A DNA stretch of 57,947 nt from Armatimonadota bacterium (GCA_030649165.1 JAUSGG010000161.1:1-57947); one strand, 5' to 3'. Positions 8,364 to 18,005 are shown, counted from the stretch's first letter. Notes: generated from the sequence alone by a model not told the origin. Made by a program: numbers and translations.

Positions 8364-9040
8364 ATCCAGCTCGCACTCGCGGCTTCGGCAAGCTTCCGCA
8401 GTTCGCCCACGGCCCTCTGCGCGCCTTCGGGATTGGTGAAGACCGAGTTGCCCGCGATGAGAACATTAGCTCCGGCCTCGACCACGCGCCGCACCGTCTC
8501 TCTGCTCACGCCTCCGTCAACCGCCAGGTCTATCTCGCGCCCGGTCCGGTCCAGCATAGCGCGCGTCCTGGCGATCTTGTCCGGCATCGACTCGATGAAC
8601 TCCTGCGCGCCGAAGCCCGGATTGACCGTCATGACCAGGACCGCGTCAATGTAATCGACTATCTCTTCCAGAGCGCCGACCGGCGTGGCCGGGTTCAGCA
8701 CGACCGTCGCCTGCGCTCCGAGCGATTTGATTCTCTGCACGGTTCGGTGAAGATGGGGACACGTTTCCACGTGGACTCCCACTGCGTCCGCGCCCGCGTC
8801 CACGAATTCCTCGATGTAATCGTCCGGGTTGCTGATCATCAGGTGCGTTTCAAATGGGATGCGGGCAAGCGGCCGCACTGCTCGCACGACCATCGGCCCG
8901 AACGTGATGTTCGGGACGAAATGGCCGTCCATAATGTCGAAGTGCAGCAGGTCCGCTCCGGCGTCTTCCGCCTCGCGCGCTGCCCGGCCAAGGTTGCTGA
9001 AGTCCGCGGAAAGCAGCGAAGGCGCAATCTTTATCTTCAT
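8345..9040 (-). CDS. rpe: Ribulose-phosphate 3-epimerase
   Basis: The 231-aa TIM-barrel protein has the standard family motifs. They are PSLLSADFSNLG, HFDIMDGHFVPNITFG with the catalytic Asp and metal-binding His, the loop MTVNPGFGAQ, and the phosphate-binding AVDGGV and IAGNSVF. It interconverts ribulose 5-phosphate and xylulose 5-phosphate; ribulose 5-phosphate also feeds the RibB reaction of this operon. It overlaps the upstream kinase gene by 4 bp. A PASTA kinase next to rpe recalls the prkC-rsgA-rpe order known in Firmicutes, here without rsgA. Confidence 0.96.
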   Translation of the reverse strand: MKIKIAPSLLSADFSNLGRAAREAEDAGADLLHFDIMDGHFVPNITFGPMVVRAVRPLARIPFETHLMISNPDDYIEEFVDAGADAVGVHVETCPHLHRTVQRIKSLGAQATVVLNPATPVGALEEIVDYIDAVLVMTVNPGFGAQEFIESMPDKIARTRAMLDRTGREIDLAVDGGVSRETVRRVVEAGANVLIAGNSVFTNPEGAQRAVGELRKLAEAASASWICTSSG

Positions 9041-10767
9041 CGCCTTTGCGCGCCTTTCGCCTTGTCGAAGATGTAAGTGCGGATCAGGTTATCGTTGACA
9101 AAAGTGCGGATCGTGACTATCTGTCCGCTCCCCGTGACGACCTGATCGAAAACGTCGCCCGGTTCGTGCTCCTGTTCGTAGGCGACTGACTCGCCGATGT
9201 CGTCCTCGACTGTTATCCTCACGGTCTGCGGCCCGTTCCCGTCGGTGGGCACTTTGACCGTGACCTTGAACTCCCTCTGCTCGCCTGGATCGTAAGCTCC
9301 TGTGCTGTCGGGGGGCGTTATCTCTCCGGTTACGGTCTCGGGTTTTGGCTCAGGCCCCATGCTCACAGTCAGTTTCACGGGCTGACCGCGTTCCAGTTGC
9401 GTTCCGGGCGCGGGAGATTGCTTCACCACGGACCCCAGCGGCACGGTCTCACTGTAAGCCCGCGCGCTGCTGCCCACGATCAGCCCCGAGTCGGTAATCT
9501 CCGTCCGGGCCTTATCCTCCGTCATCTCCGCCACGTCCGGCGCGCGGACAAATCGGGACCCCCGGCTGATCCATATCTTTACGGTCTGGCCTCTCTTGAC
9601 GCGCATTCCCGCCTCCGGGACCGTCAGGTATATCTGTCCCGGCGGATACTCCTCGTTAACCTCCTCACCCACCGGCGTCAGGCTGACACCCGCTTCCCGC
9701 GCCAGGGTTTCCGCTTCGGTCTGCGTCTTGCCCAGCATCAGAGGTATTGCCACCTCCGCGGGGCTGCCGAGCCCAAAGAAGAGATAGAGTATCATCAAGA
9801 CGAGTCCCACAAGGCCGGCGGCAAACAGGACGAACCCGATCTTCAGAGCGCCGCTGAGAAAACCCGGGGTGTCTTTGTGTTCGACGCCCAGGTCGATGGC
9901 TTCCGTCATCTCCGGCTCATCCTGCGTTCGCGTCGAGACCGGCGCGTCCAACTGCTGGCGCACCGCCCGCAGGTCCTGAAGCATCTCCTGCACATTCCGG
10001 TATCGAGCTTCCGGCGCTTTCGCCAGCGCCTTCAGGACGATGCTCTCCACGGCTTTGGGGACTCCGGCATTCAGCGAACGCGGCGGAGGCGGCGGGTCCT
10101 TGGCGTGCCGCAGCGCGACGGCAATCGCGGTGTCTCCGTCAAACGGCACGGCGCCGGTGAGCATCTCATAGAGGATTACGCCCAGCGAGTATATATCCGA
10201 CGCCGGCCTCGCCACTTTCCCTTCAGCGACCTCCGGAGACATATAGTGAACGGACCGCAGCACACAATTGGTCTGAATGTTCGGGAACAGGCTTACCGCC
10301 GCCGCCATGCCGAAGTCGGTGAGCTTCACCTGCGAATCGGAGCTGACAATGACGTTCTTGGGGCGCAAATCTCCGTGGGTTATCGTTTGATGATGGGCGC
10401 TGTCCAACGCCTCGGCGATGGCGATCGCCATGTCCACGGCCAGCGCCGGTGAGAACGGGGCGAGCCGTCGAACCCTGTCTTTGAGGTTCAGCCCACGGAT
10501 GTACTCGAGGGCAATGAAATACGTATCGTCCTGATGGTCGGCCTCGTACACTTTCGCGATGTTCTGGTGCGAAAGGCCCGACGCCGCCTGCGCTTCGGCG
10601 ATCACGCGCTCGGCGAAATCCCTGTTGGCGGCATAATGCGGCAGCAGTATCTTCACGGCGACAAGGCGGTTCAGCACCTTGTCCCGCGCCTTATACACGG
10701 TAAAGAAGTTGCCGTCGCCGCACTTCTCCAGTATCTCGTAACGGTAGTTAACTACCTGTCCTATCAC
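9037..10767 (-). CDS. PASTA-domain Ser/Thr protein kinase (PknB/PrkC type) with HGD catalytic loop
   Basis: The 576-aa protein has an N-terminal kinase domain (about 10-275). Its P-loop is GDGNFFTV, with Lys39 in VAVKIL, the catalytic loop HGDLRPKN (131-138) and the DFG motif at 151-153. One membrane helix (about 313-336) follows, then two PASTA-type repeats (about 340-475) and a final extracytoplasmic domain. PASTA kinases sense cell-wall fragments and phosphorylate cytoplasmic targets. The usual HRD is HGD, so this is a non-RD kinase, although the catalytic Asp is kept. I take GTG at 10767 as the start (GGGAGA upstream); it overlaps the end of the DUF362 gene by 4 bp. Confidence 0.93.
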   Translation of the reverse strand: MIGQVVNYRYEILEKCGDGNFFTVYKARDKVLNRLVAVKILLPHYAANRDFAERVIAEAQAASGLSHQNIAKVYEADHQDDTYFIALEYIRGLNLKDRVRRLAPFSPALAVDMAIAIAEALDSAHHQTITHGDLRPKNVIVSSDSQVKLTDFGMAAAVSLFPNIQTNCVLRSVHYMSPEVAEGKVARPASDIYSLGVILYEMLTGAVPFDGDTAIAVALRHAKDPPPPPRSLNAGVPKAVESIVLKALAKAPEARYRNVQEMLQDLRAVRQQLDAPVSTRTQDEPEMTEAIDLGVEHKDTPGFLSGALKIGFVLFAAGLVGLVLMILYLFFGLGSPAEVAIPLMLGKTQTEAETLAREAGVSLTPVGEEVNEEYPPGQIYLTVPEAGMRVKRGQTVKIWISRGSRFVRAPDVAEMTEDKARTEITDSGLIVGSSARAYSETVPLGSVVKQSPAPGTQLERGQPVKLTVSMGPEPKPETVTGEITPPDSTGAYDPGEQREFKVTVKVPTDGNGPQTVRITVEDDIGESVAYEQEHEPGDVFDQVVTGSGQIVTIRTFVNDNLIRTYIFDKAKGAQRR

Positions 10768-11858
10768 GAAGGTTGTCTCCCATATTTTTCAAACAGCTTA
10801 CCCCATTCCGTGCGCAGTATCTGCTTCACGCGGGGTTTGCCGATGAACGGATACCAGTAAGCGTCATGATACAACCTTGAGGCATAGTACGACCAGGGGG
10901 CAATCGGGCTGCGAAGCAGGAAGTTCTCCAGTGGCTTGAGCGGCCCGTGGTATATCAGCTTCTGCCCTCGGCTGGCAAACGTGTCCTGCTTGCCGTGGAA
11001 GTGGAAATTCACGTCGGCTATGTCCTCGCCGGCTATCTCCAGCTCCTTAACGTCGCCGCATCCCAAACCGGCTTCGTGCGCAAGGCGGATGAACTTCAGC
11101 CCCATCGGGTCGAACCCCATCATCTTCGCCGCCACCGCGTCGATAGCGACCTGGTCGGCGCTCGCCAGTATGTAGTTCTTGACGTGCGGGACCATAGCTC
11201 GCGGACCGGGACCGTCGCCGGCTATCGTGCCGTCCGTCACGGCGAATATGCCGGGGTGGATTTCCTTCTGTATCGCGAGCAGGTCCACCAATGTCTCGTG
11301 GATCACCGCGTGCGTCCAGTGTCGATTCTCACGCAGCAATCCGCCGAATGCGTTCTTCATCGCTCCAGTCATAGTTGTGAAAACGTGCGTCTTGAGCGTC
11401 GGCAAATGGACCGCGTTCTTTCCAACGAACATTTCGGGGATGTAGATTCCGTCCGGGAAGATTCTGTCCAGGACGAGCATCGGCGATTTCGGCTCGTATC
11501 TGATCCACTTCACGCCCGGCTCGTAGAGGTAGACAAACTCCAATCCGTACTTTTCGACCACGGATTCGAGGTGGTTCCTCCGAGCGCCCAACTTCGGGTC
11601 AACTACGACAGTCCTGTTCTGCGCGGGTATGAGGTTTCCGTAACCCGCGTCCCGCAGGGCTTTGGTGACTCCCTCCATCTGCCACGGTGTGGTCGAGCAA
11701 GCCGGGAAATAGTGGTGCCACGAGATGTTTATCTTGAGGATAGTATCCTTATCCGCGGGCAAATGCGCGCGGAAGCCGGCCAGGTCCATGAGGCGGGCAT
11801 AGTCTTCTACCACAGACTCAGGGGTCGTTTTCAAAACCGCTACTACGGATTTTGGCAT
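10764..11858 (-). CDS. DUF362 domain protein
   Basis: The predicted 364-aa protein fits the DUF362 family. It has KINISWHHYFPA near the start, KNAVHLPTLKTHVFTTMTGAMKN in the middle (cited in two parts: HLPTLKTH and TMTGAMKN), then VTDGTIAGDGPGP and SADQVAIDAVAAKMMGFDP. DUF362 members are often fused to 4Fe-4S ferredoxin domains. This one has no CxxCxxC cluster, so a stand-alone form is inferred. The function of the family is not established. ATG at 11858 is preferred because GAGAGAAAG lies upstream; an in-frame start 54 bp earlier exists. It is followed by the kinase gene with a 4-bp overlap. Confidence 0.88.
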   Translation of the reverse strand: MPKSVVAVLKTTPESVVEDYARLMDLAGFRAHLPADKDTILKINISWHHYFPACSTTPWQMEGVTKALRDAGYGNLIPAQNRTVVVDPKLGARRNHLESVVEKYGLEFVYLYEPGVKWIRYEPKSPMLVLDRIFPDGIYIPEMFVGKNAVHLPTLKTHVFTTMTGAMKNAFGGLLRENRHWTHAVIHETLVDLLAIQKEIHPGIFAVTDGTIAGDGPGPRAMVPHVKNYILASADQVAIDAVAAKMMGFDPMGLKFIRLAHEAGLGCGDVKELEIAGEDIADVNFHFHGKQDTFASRGQKLIYHGPLKPLENFLLRSPIAPWSYYASRLYHDAYWYPFIGKPRVKQILRTEWGKLFEKYGRQPS

Positions 11859-11956
11859 TGCTACAGCTTTCTCTCGGCGGTTCGCTCTGGGCCACTCCGC
11901 GTCCGGCCACAAGGGTCGGGATTAGCAGGGACCGGATAAAATCCAATCACCAAGCA

Positions 11957-12030
11957 AGACCTCACCCCAACACTCTCCTAAAAGGAGAGGGAGTTTCCCC
12001 TCCTCTTAGGAGGGGGTTAGGGGGAGGTCA
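11957..12030. repeat. Double family B hairpin between aroB operon end and DUF362
   Basis: Two C-rich/G-rich inverted repeats lie in tandem, CTCTCCT-AAA-AGGAGAG and CCCCTCCTC-TTA-GGAGGGGG. They fill most of the space between the small membrane-protein gene and the DUF362 gene. They may mark a transcription boundary, but no clear U-tract follows. Confidence 0.75.
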
Positions 12031-12035
12031 AGGCG

Positions 12036-12272
12036 CTACCTCGACTTTACCCGACCGCTGCCGGCTCTCTTTCTTCGCACGTCGAAGACGGCGTCCGCTG
12101 CCGCCAATCCCAGGCAGAGTCCGAGCAGCGCGACGTGCGCGCCGGCGCGCTCAATGGACAGCGCCGCGCGCTCCAACCCAAAGATCGGGGCGAAGAACCG
12201 AAAGACAATCAGCGCCCCCCAGGCGGCCAATGATATATCCAACGCTCGCCGCAAAAGAGATGTTTGCCTCAT
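12036..12272 (-). CDS. Small two-helix membrane protein of unknown function
   Basis: This 78-aa protein is not recognised. Two hydrophobic segments (about residues 13-30 and 44-62) are separated by a short polar loop, and the C-terminus is very basic (DVRRKRAGSGRVKSR). Its ATG overlaps the aroB stop (ATGA, 4 bp), which argues for real, coupled translation. It is the last gene before a repeat-filled gap and may close the pilM-to-aroB operon. Confidence 0.65.
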   Translation of the reverse strand: MRQTSLLRRALDISLAAWGALIVFRFFAPIFGLERAALSIERAGAHVALLGLCLGLAAADAVFDVRRKRAGSGRVKSR

Positions 12273-13372
12273 GTCCGGGCAGCGCCGCTCTGCATTTCCC
12301 GCAGAACATCCAAAACCAATTCGGGGGCGATGTCGTCCTTCTTCACGACGCGTCCTATGGCCGCGGGCAGAACGAACCTGACCCTCCCCCGCCTCGCTTT
12401 CTTATCGAGAGCCAGCGCCGACACAACCGATTCCGGAGAAACGGTGGGAGCCAGGGTGGTGGGCAGACCGGCCGCACGGATGATCTCGCATACGTCGCCG
12501 GCCACTCCGTTAGCGGCAACACCCGATCGTTCCGCGATGAGTGTCTCGGCGATCATACCTATCGAAACTGCTTCCCCGTGTCGGTATCTGCCGTAGCCGG
12601 CGGCGGTCTCGACACCGTGCCCAATAGTGTGCCCGAAGTTGAGAATCTCCCTCAGTCCCGACTCGCGCTCGTCAGCGGCCACTACGCCGGCTTTGATGAC
12701 GCAGGAGCGGCTTATCGCCTCGGTGATCGCGCCCTCTTCCAGGGCCAGGATCGGGCCAATATTAGCCCGAAGGAACTCGAAAAACTCTTGGTCGTAGATT
12801 ATACCATGCTTGATCACCTCTGCCAAGCCGGCCCGCGCCTCGCGCCGGGGCAGAGTGCGGAGAGTGAGAGGATCGATTAGCGTTCCCACCGGCTGGTGGA
12901 ATGCTCCAACCAGGTTCTTACCTTGCGGAAGGTTAACCCCGACCTTGCCGCCGATGCTGCTGTCAACCTGAGCGAGGAGTGTCGTCGGGACCTGCAGAAA
13001 CGGCAGGCCGCGCAGAAACGTGGCTGCCGCAAATCCCGCGATGTCTCCTATAACTCCGCCGCCGAGCGCGACCACCAGCGACCCGCGGTCCAGCCGGGCG
13101 GCGAGAAAGGCGTCGTAGAGCCGTCTGCACGTTCCAAGGGTCTTGTACTTCTCGCCCTCGGGTATGAGCGCCTGCGAAACTCTGATCCCGACGGCTTCCA
13201 GGCTGTCCGCCACCGCGCGGCCGTAAAGAGCGCCGATCCTCGCATTGGTCACGACCCCGGCCGACTTCGATGGACACGCCGCCGCGGCCATCTCGCCGAC
13301 CGTTCGCAGCGAGCCAGGCTCGATCCTGATGTCGTAGCTTCGCTCTCCGAGTTCGACTCTGACAATCGCCAT
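12269..13372 (-). CDS. aroB: 3-dehydroquinate synthase
   Basis: The 367-aa protein has the DHQ synthase signatures. These are PEGEKYKTL, the NAD-binding ALGGGVIGDIAGFAA, PTTLLAQVDSSIGGKVGVN, and the metal site GLAEVIKHG together with NFGHTIGHGVE. It catalyses the second step of the shikimate pathway. It lies downstream of the secretin gene, echoing the pilMNOPQ-aroK-aroB order known in Proteobacteria, but aroK is absent here. The gap to the secretin (186 bp) holds a family B hairpin and a GC-rich hairpin, so aroB may be only partly cotranscribed with the pil genes. Confidence 0.97.
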   Translation of the reverse strand: MAIVRVELGERSYDIRIEPGSLRTVGEMAAAACPSKSAGVVTNARIGALYGRAVADSLEAVGIRVSQALIPEGEKYKTLGTCRRLYDAFLAARLDRGSLVVALGGGVIGDIAGFAAATFLRGLPFLQVPTTLLAQVDSSIGGKVGVNLPQGKNLVGAFHQPVGTLIDPLTLRTLPRREARAGLAEVIKHGIIYDQEFFEFLRANIGPILALEEGAITEAISRSCVIKAGVVAADERESGLREILNFGHTIGHGVETAAGYGRYRHGEAVSIGMIAETLIAERSGVAANGVAGDVCEIIRAAGLPTTLAPTVSPESVVSALALDKKARRGRVRFVLPAAIGRVVKKDDIAPELVLDVLREMQSGAART

Positions 13373-13440
13373 CGTTCTACCTGTTTCTACGCAAGGCAGG
13401 CCGGTTTCGTTTCCGCCGGCGCGAGCCGATGAACGCTAAA

Positions 13441-13462
13441 CGGCCCCGATGCTTCGGGGCCG
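13441..13462 (-). terminator. Possible hairpin terminator or attenuator between pilQ and aroB
   Basis: A 9-bp perfect stem, CGGCCCCGA/TCGGGGCCG, with a 4-base loop is followed on the minus strand by only TTT. The stem is strong but the U-tract is weak, so partial termination or mRNA processing is as likely as full termination. Confidence 0.5.
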
Positions 13463-13503
13463 TCAAGCTCAATACAATCACAGACGGGCGCGCTCACTCA
13501 CCA

Positions 13504-13543
13504 AAGTTCCCCCTCCTCTTAGGAGGGGGTTAGGGGGAGGTCA
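13504..13543. repeat. Family B hairpin after pilQ
   Basis: The copy CCCCCTCCTC-TTA-GGAGGGGG followed by TTAGGGGGAGGTC stands directly downstream of the secretin stop codon on the minus strand. It is almost identical to the second half of the 11957-12030 repeat. Confidence 0.8.
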
Positions 13544-13558
13544 TTTCTCAACCCTCAA

Positions 13559-15262
13559 CTAAAACTCCGGCCGCACGCCGGTTGTCGCGCCGCCCTCGTC
13601 CTGGATGATCCTCGGAGTCAGGAAGATCAACAATTCTCTGTCTTCCGCGTCACGGGACTTGCTCCTGAACAGGCCGCCGATAAAGGGAAGGCGAGAGAGC
13701 AGGGGGACCTCGTTCGTGTTTGCGTTGTCGCTTCGGCGGACAAAGCCGCCGACCACGATCGTCTCTTGGTTCCCCACACGACGGTTCGTCTGCAGAGTCT
13801 GCGTCCTGCTCTCAGGAACTTCGGTTCCGTCCGGTCCTTTGTAAATCTTACCCGTATCCTGGACCTGAGGCTGGATATACATAGTTACGGAATTGTCGCC
13901 GTTGATTCTGGGGAGCACGGACAAGCCCGTAAACACCGGCCTTGAGCCGACGGTGGTTCCGGACACGACGTTGCCCTGGCCGGTGCTGACGAGGTTGGTC
14001 AGGAATATCGGGATTTCCTGTCCGATCTGCAGCGACGCCCACATATTGTTAATGGTGGAGATGATAGGCGCGTTCACTATCTTGCCTTTTCCCGATGTCA
14101 ACTCCGCGCGAAGGTTAGCCGTTATGTTTCCGGTGGCCAGCCCGATTGCGACGTTGCCCGCCGGCGCGAAGCTGGTGCTGACGCTCTTGTTCAGGCTGTC
14201 CAGGTTCCAGTCGATGCCCATGCGGTTGACCACGTTCATGCTTACTTCTATGAACTCCGCCTTTACCTCGACCTGTTTGGGCGGCACGTCCAACATGTGA
14301 ATGAGTTCCTTGAGCTCCGCTATGCCGTCGTCGTTGCCGCGGACAATAATCGAGTTGTCCACGTCGAGCGCCTTAATCATGTCTATTCCATCCGGGAGTA
14401 ATCCCGTGCTTGCGCTTCCCGTTCCAGGGGCTCCGGGCGTTGCGCCGGGTCGGGCGGATGTCCCGCCGGGCCTCGTGGAGCTGGTCCCCGTCCCAGGCCT
14501 GTATGGGGAGTACGAGGGCGTCTGCCCGGCTTCCGAGAAGGCTCCGGCGCTTCTGTTCGCCTCGTTCCACTTGTCCGTGCCGTAGGTGCGGATGTCTTTC
14601 GTCGGAGGAACGGAATAGGTCCGGTCGTCTACGGTCGGCTGCTCGCTATCCGTTATCCGTATCCCGTTATCTGAATAATACTTGGGCTGATCGAAGCTCC
14701 CCAACGTTCGTGAATCCTTGATCTTTGGAGTTGTCAGTGACTCTTCGAACGGGTCGCCAACCAGCAATACCTTAACGATATCGCTCGCATTGGAATGCTT
14801 CAGCATTATCTTCTCGCGCCGCATCTTTCTGATGGGAGCTATCACTGGGACCGGCTCCTCAAATGCGGCCATAGGCGCCGGTTCGACGGCGTTATGAGGC
14901 GGGTCCTGCTCGGCCCGCGCGGGCGCGCCGACGAGATAAGATCCGGCCTCCGTTTTGCTGAAGCTGATGCCAGCGGCCGTGAGAATGTCCGTCAAGACCT
15001 TCTCCACCGGCTGATCGACGATGTGGGCCGAGATCTTCTTCTCGGCCGCTTCCGGATTTGCCAGAATTACATCTATGCCGGCCTGCTTTGTAAGCATCAT
15101 TATGATCTGGTCCAGGGGGGCCTTGTCCACCGAAATGCTCACGGTCCCTCCAGCCGGCTCGGCGTCGCCCGAAGTCGCGTAACCGGTAGACGCGAGCGCC
15201 ATCCCTACTATCATGATAATTGCCATTCCGGACCTGAGCCGCCGCCCCGTTTTAGTTAGCAT
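13559..15262 (-). CDS. pilQ: PilQ-like secretin of the type IV pilus, with a low-complexity insertion in its N-domain
   Basis: The 567-aa protein starts at ATG 15262, behind GGAGGATTTCGC. It has a signal sequence (about 11-28) and an STN/N0 domain (41-114, VSISVDKAPLDQIIMML). A second N-domain begins with EKIMLKHSNASDIVKVLL (about 145) and resumes near GIDMIKALDVDNSIIVRG. The C-terminal secretin pore has VEVKAEFIEVS, PIISTINN, SVLPRIN and ETIVVGGF. It should form the outer-membrane channel for the pilus fibre. About 125 residues rich in Gly, Pro, Ser and Thr split the second N-domain, which is unusual. It sits downstream of pilMNO and a PilP-like gene, as expected. Confidence 0.92.
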   Translation of the reverse strand: MLTKTGRRLRSGMAIIMIVGMALASTGYATSGDAEPAGGTVSISVDKAPLDQIIMMLTKQAGIDVILANPEAAEKKISAHIVDQPVEKVLTDILTAAGISFSKTEAGSYLVGAPARAEQDPPHNAVEPAPMAAFEEPVPVIAPIRKMRREKIMLKHSNASDIVKVLLVGDPFEESLTTPKIKDSRTLGSFDQPKYYSDNGIRITDSEQPTVDDRTYSVPPTKDIRTYGTDKWNEANRSAGAFSEAGQTPSYSPYRPGTGTSSTRPGGTSARPGATPGAPGTGSASTGLLPDGIDMIKALDVDNSIIVRGNDDGIAELKELIHMLDVPPKQVEVKAEFIEVSMNVVNRMGIDWNLDSLNKSVSTSFAPAGNVAIGLATGNITANLRAELTSGKGKIVNAPIISTINNMWASLQIGQEIPIFLTNLVSTGQGNVVSGTTVGSRPVFTGLSVLPRINGDNSVTMYIQPQVQDTGKIYKGPDGTEVPESRTQTLQTNRRVGNQETIVVGGFVRRSDNANTNEVPLLSRLPFIGGLFRSKSRDAEDRELLIFLTPRIIQDEGGATTGVRPEF

Positions 15263-15309
15263 GCGAAATCCTCCTTCGATGGATGTAGCCTGCTTAGGCC
15301 GCGTATCCA

Positions 15310-16053
<744 letters not shown>

Positions 16054-16137
16054 GACAATCAGTCCTTTCATCTACATCTTCGGTATGGAAACAACCCGTC
16101 CCTGGGCATTTGCCTTGGGATATGGGTGAAAGCTCTC

Positions 16138-16950
16138 TTACGTCCCTCCGCCGAGCGGTCTTCTATAGCCGCTTCCCGGCGTCGTGGGCTGGCTGTAACT
16201 GCCTGGAGTCGTCGTGGTCGGCGCCGGAGCGGAGTCGGCGCCCCCGGAAGTGGGAGCTCCCAGCCCCGCCGCCATCTTGACGACCACGTAACGAGCCTTA
16301 CCCCCGCCGGTCGATTTGAGCACAATCCGGTTCGGTTCTATCTTCTCCACGCGCATCGTCGAGTTCTCGACCAAATCGCCGGGCCTGACTACGACCGTCT
16401 CCGTGCCGGTCTCTAGTATAGCAGAAACTGTCTGGCCGAAAAGCACACCTGCCATGCGTCGCGGTGTCGTGTCCGGCGCCTCCCCGGGGAGATTGCCCGT
16501 CGCGTCCGTTCGCTTGAGAGGCACAATCAGCCAGGTCGGGTACGGAATAGGCTCGCGAACGACAACCTGCCGCCGTGGCGGTGGCTTCCACTGGTTCAGC
16601 ATTGCAAACGGATCGGCCCGATGCCTTTCCGCGGGTCTTGCCGGCGCGGACGGCGCAGCGGCCTGGGCGGCCCCACTTGCAGGCGGCGTTCCACCCGCCA
16701 CTCCGGGAACCGGAGACGGGACGCCGGACGCCGGCGCCGCGCGGGCCCCGGCGGTTGGCGGGGGCTGCATCCCCTGGGCCGATGGATCGACCGCGCCCGT
16801 CGGCTGAGACGCGCTCGGGTCCGACGTTGCGGTATAATCAGGCTCCTGCTGCCTCGTCACGAGATAAAAGTACACGCCGATCGCCAGTATGACCGCGACC
16901 AAGACTCCGATCACTATCGGCTGGTTCTTTTTGTCTTTGAGAAAATTCAT
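16138..16950 (-). CDS. PilP/GspC-like pilus assembly protein with a long Pro/Ala linker
   Basis: The 270-aa protein has one N-terminal membrane helix (about 11-30) and a Pro/Ala-rich linker to about residue 105. RADPFAMLN follows, then a small beta-rich domain (about 160-225) with MAGVLFGQTVSAILE and VVRPGDLVENSTMRVEKI. That order (anchor, linker, DPF, small beta domain) is typical of PilP and GspC homology regions, which link the inner-membrane PilN/PilO complex to the secretin. Its place between pilO and the secretin genes supports this role. The C-terminus is a Ser/Pro/Thr/Gly tail ending RRPLGGGT. The family call is by architecture, not by a strong motif. Confidence 0.78.
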   Translation of the reverse strand: MNFLKDKKNQPIVIGVLVAVILAIGVYFYLVTRQQEPDYTATSDPSASQPTGAVDPSAQGMQPPPTAGARAAPASGVPSPVPGVAGGTPPASGAAQAAAPSAPARPAERHRADPFAMLNQWKPPPRRQVVVREPIPYPTWLIVPLKRTDATGNLPGEAPDTTPRRMAGVLFGQTVSAILETGTETVVVRPGDLVENSTMRVEKIEPNRIVLKSTGGGKARYVVVKMAAGLGAPTSGGADSAPAPTTTTPGSYSQPTTPGSGYRRPLGGGT

Positions 16951-17068
16951 CCAATTCCTCTGATCCGGAAAACAGGTCTGCGCTCCACTGCGAATATGCG
17001 CAACCGCGAACTAAAGCCTTCTTGTTTCACCGACGCATCAACCTCACCCGAATCCCGATGCATCGGGA

Positions 17069-17106
17069 AGTCCCCCCTCCTCTCAGGAGGGGGCTAGGGG
17101 AAGTCC
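17069..17106. repeat. Family B hairpin between pilO and the PilP-like gene
   Basis: The copy CCCCCCTCCTC-TCA-GGAGGGGG followed by CTAGGGGAAGTCCCTTTTT lies just past the pilO stop codon on the minus strand. The 167-bp gap otherwise holds nothing I can recognise. Confidence 0.75.
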
Positions 17107-17117
17107 CTTTTTCGAGA

Positions 17118-17900
17118 CTAAGTGCCCATGCCGCGCCTTCCCATCCCGCCCGTGCCTTCGTTGCCTCCTCCTGCGCCGGTTGGCGGAGGAGGAGGAGCTG
17201 GCGGCGCCGTCGGCGCCGTCGGCGCCATCGCGGGAGGCATACCTGCTGTCGCCCCCGTCGCGCCACCGGCCCCGGCCATCTTTATCTCAGGGCCCGCCGC
17301 TGTCCGCGGGAAGATATACACGGTAAGATCGTAGGTTGCCGTCAGAGCCGGACTGGTGCCGCTGAGGCTGGGCCGGTCTATCTGTACGAGACGAGGGCAC
17401 GTGTTCCAACTCCGAATATGCTGCAGGATAGATCGGAAATTTCCAACAACCTCTATCTTTCCGACTGTTATTCTTATCAAATTTGTTTCCATCTGATTGG
17501 GATTTGTTGGCGGCGCGGGCAAAGTAATTGTGGAATTGGACTGTACTCCCCTTCTCGCCCACCTCTCGAGTATCGGTCCCAACATCTCGCTCTGCTCGTG
17601 CCAGAGCTGGATCATCCCCTTGTCTCGCTCGGCAAAACTCAAATTCGGCATCTTGCTCGTCTCGTAACGCGCCAGCTTCGTCTGGACGAGGTCGACCTTA
17701 CTGATCGCTTCTTCGAGTCCCTGTCTGGAGGACATCAACCGGCTTCCTACCGCCTGCGAACTCGCCAGTTCGCTCGACACCTGCGCGATCTGCAGGTCCA
17801 CCGGCCTGATGAGCAGAAAGTACAGCCCCACGCCAAACACAACGCAGGCTACGGACCCGATTATTATAACGTGCAGTCTTCGAAGCTTAGATAGATTCAT
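17118..17900 (-). CDS. pilO: PilO-like inner-membrane alignment protein
   Basis: The 260-aa protein has a short cytoplasmic start (MNLSKLRRLH), one membrane helix (about 11-31), a heptad-like coiled-coil region (about 35-80) and an alpha/beta domain (about 125-210) with ITVGKIEVVGNF. This layout fits PilO, which pairs with PilN in the periplasm. Position between pilN and the PilP-like gene agrees. The C-terminus carries a long Gly/Ala/Pro tail ending RRGMGT that ordinary PilO proteins lack. ATG 17900 is used; TTG at 17912 with GGAG close upstream is an alternative. Confidence 0.85.
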   Translation of the reverse strand: MNLSKLRRLHVIIIGSVACVVFGVGLYFLLIRPVDLQIAQVSSELASSQAVGSRLMSSRQGLEEAISKVDLVQTKLARYETSKMPNLSFAERDKGMIQLWHEQSEMLGPILERWARRGVQSNSTITLPAPPTNPNQMETNLIRITVGKIEVVGNFRSILQHIRSWNTCPRLVQIDRPSLSGTSPALTATYDLTVYIFPRTAAGPEIKMAGAGGATGATAGMPPAMAPTAPTAPPAPPPPPTGAGGGNEGTGGMGRRGMGT

Positions 17901-17952
17901 CGAACTAAACAACTACTCCGTCGATTTTGTTCGCTTACGAGCGCCTTGCGTT

Positions 17953-18005
17953 GAAGCTTGCTTCAGCATGCTTCGACTGATCAGCGTGAGGCTTCAGCCT
18001 CACGC
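17953..18005. repeat. Two-part repeat (family E, copy 1) between pilN and pilO
   Basis: AAGCTTGCTTCAGCATGCTT is followed by the hairpin GCGTGAGGCTTCAGCCTCACGC. The same pair occurs at 27306-27375 and, in opposite orientation, at 49138-49187. All three copies are next to pilus genes. Confidence 0.8.

Noticed and set aside
4691-12035. Search for an FMN riboswitch controlling the rib genes
   Set aside because: No AGGGT-start RFN-type core was recognised upstream of ribD or in the gaps of the operon; the rib genes seem to be part of a longer transcript.
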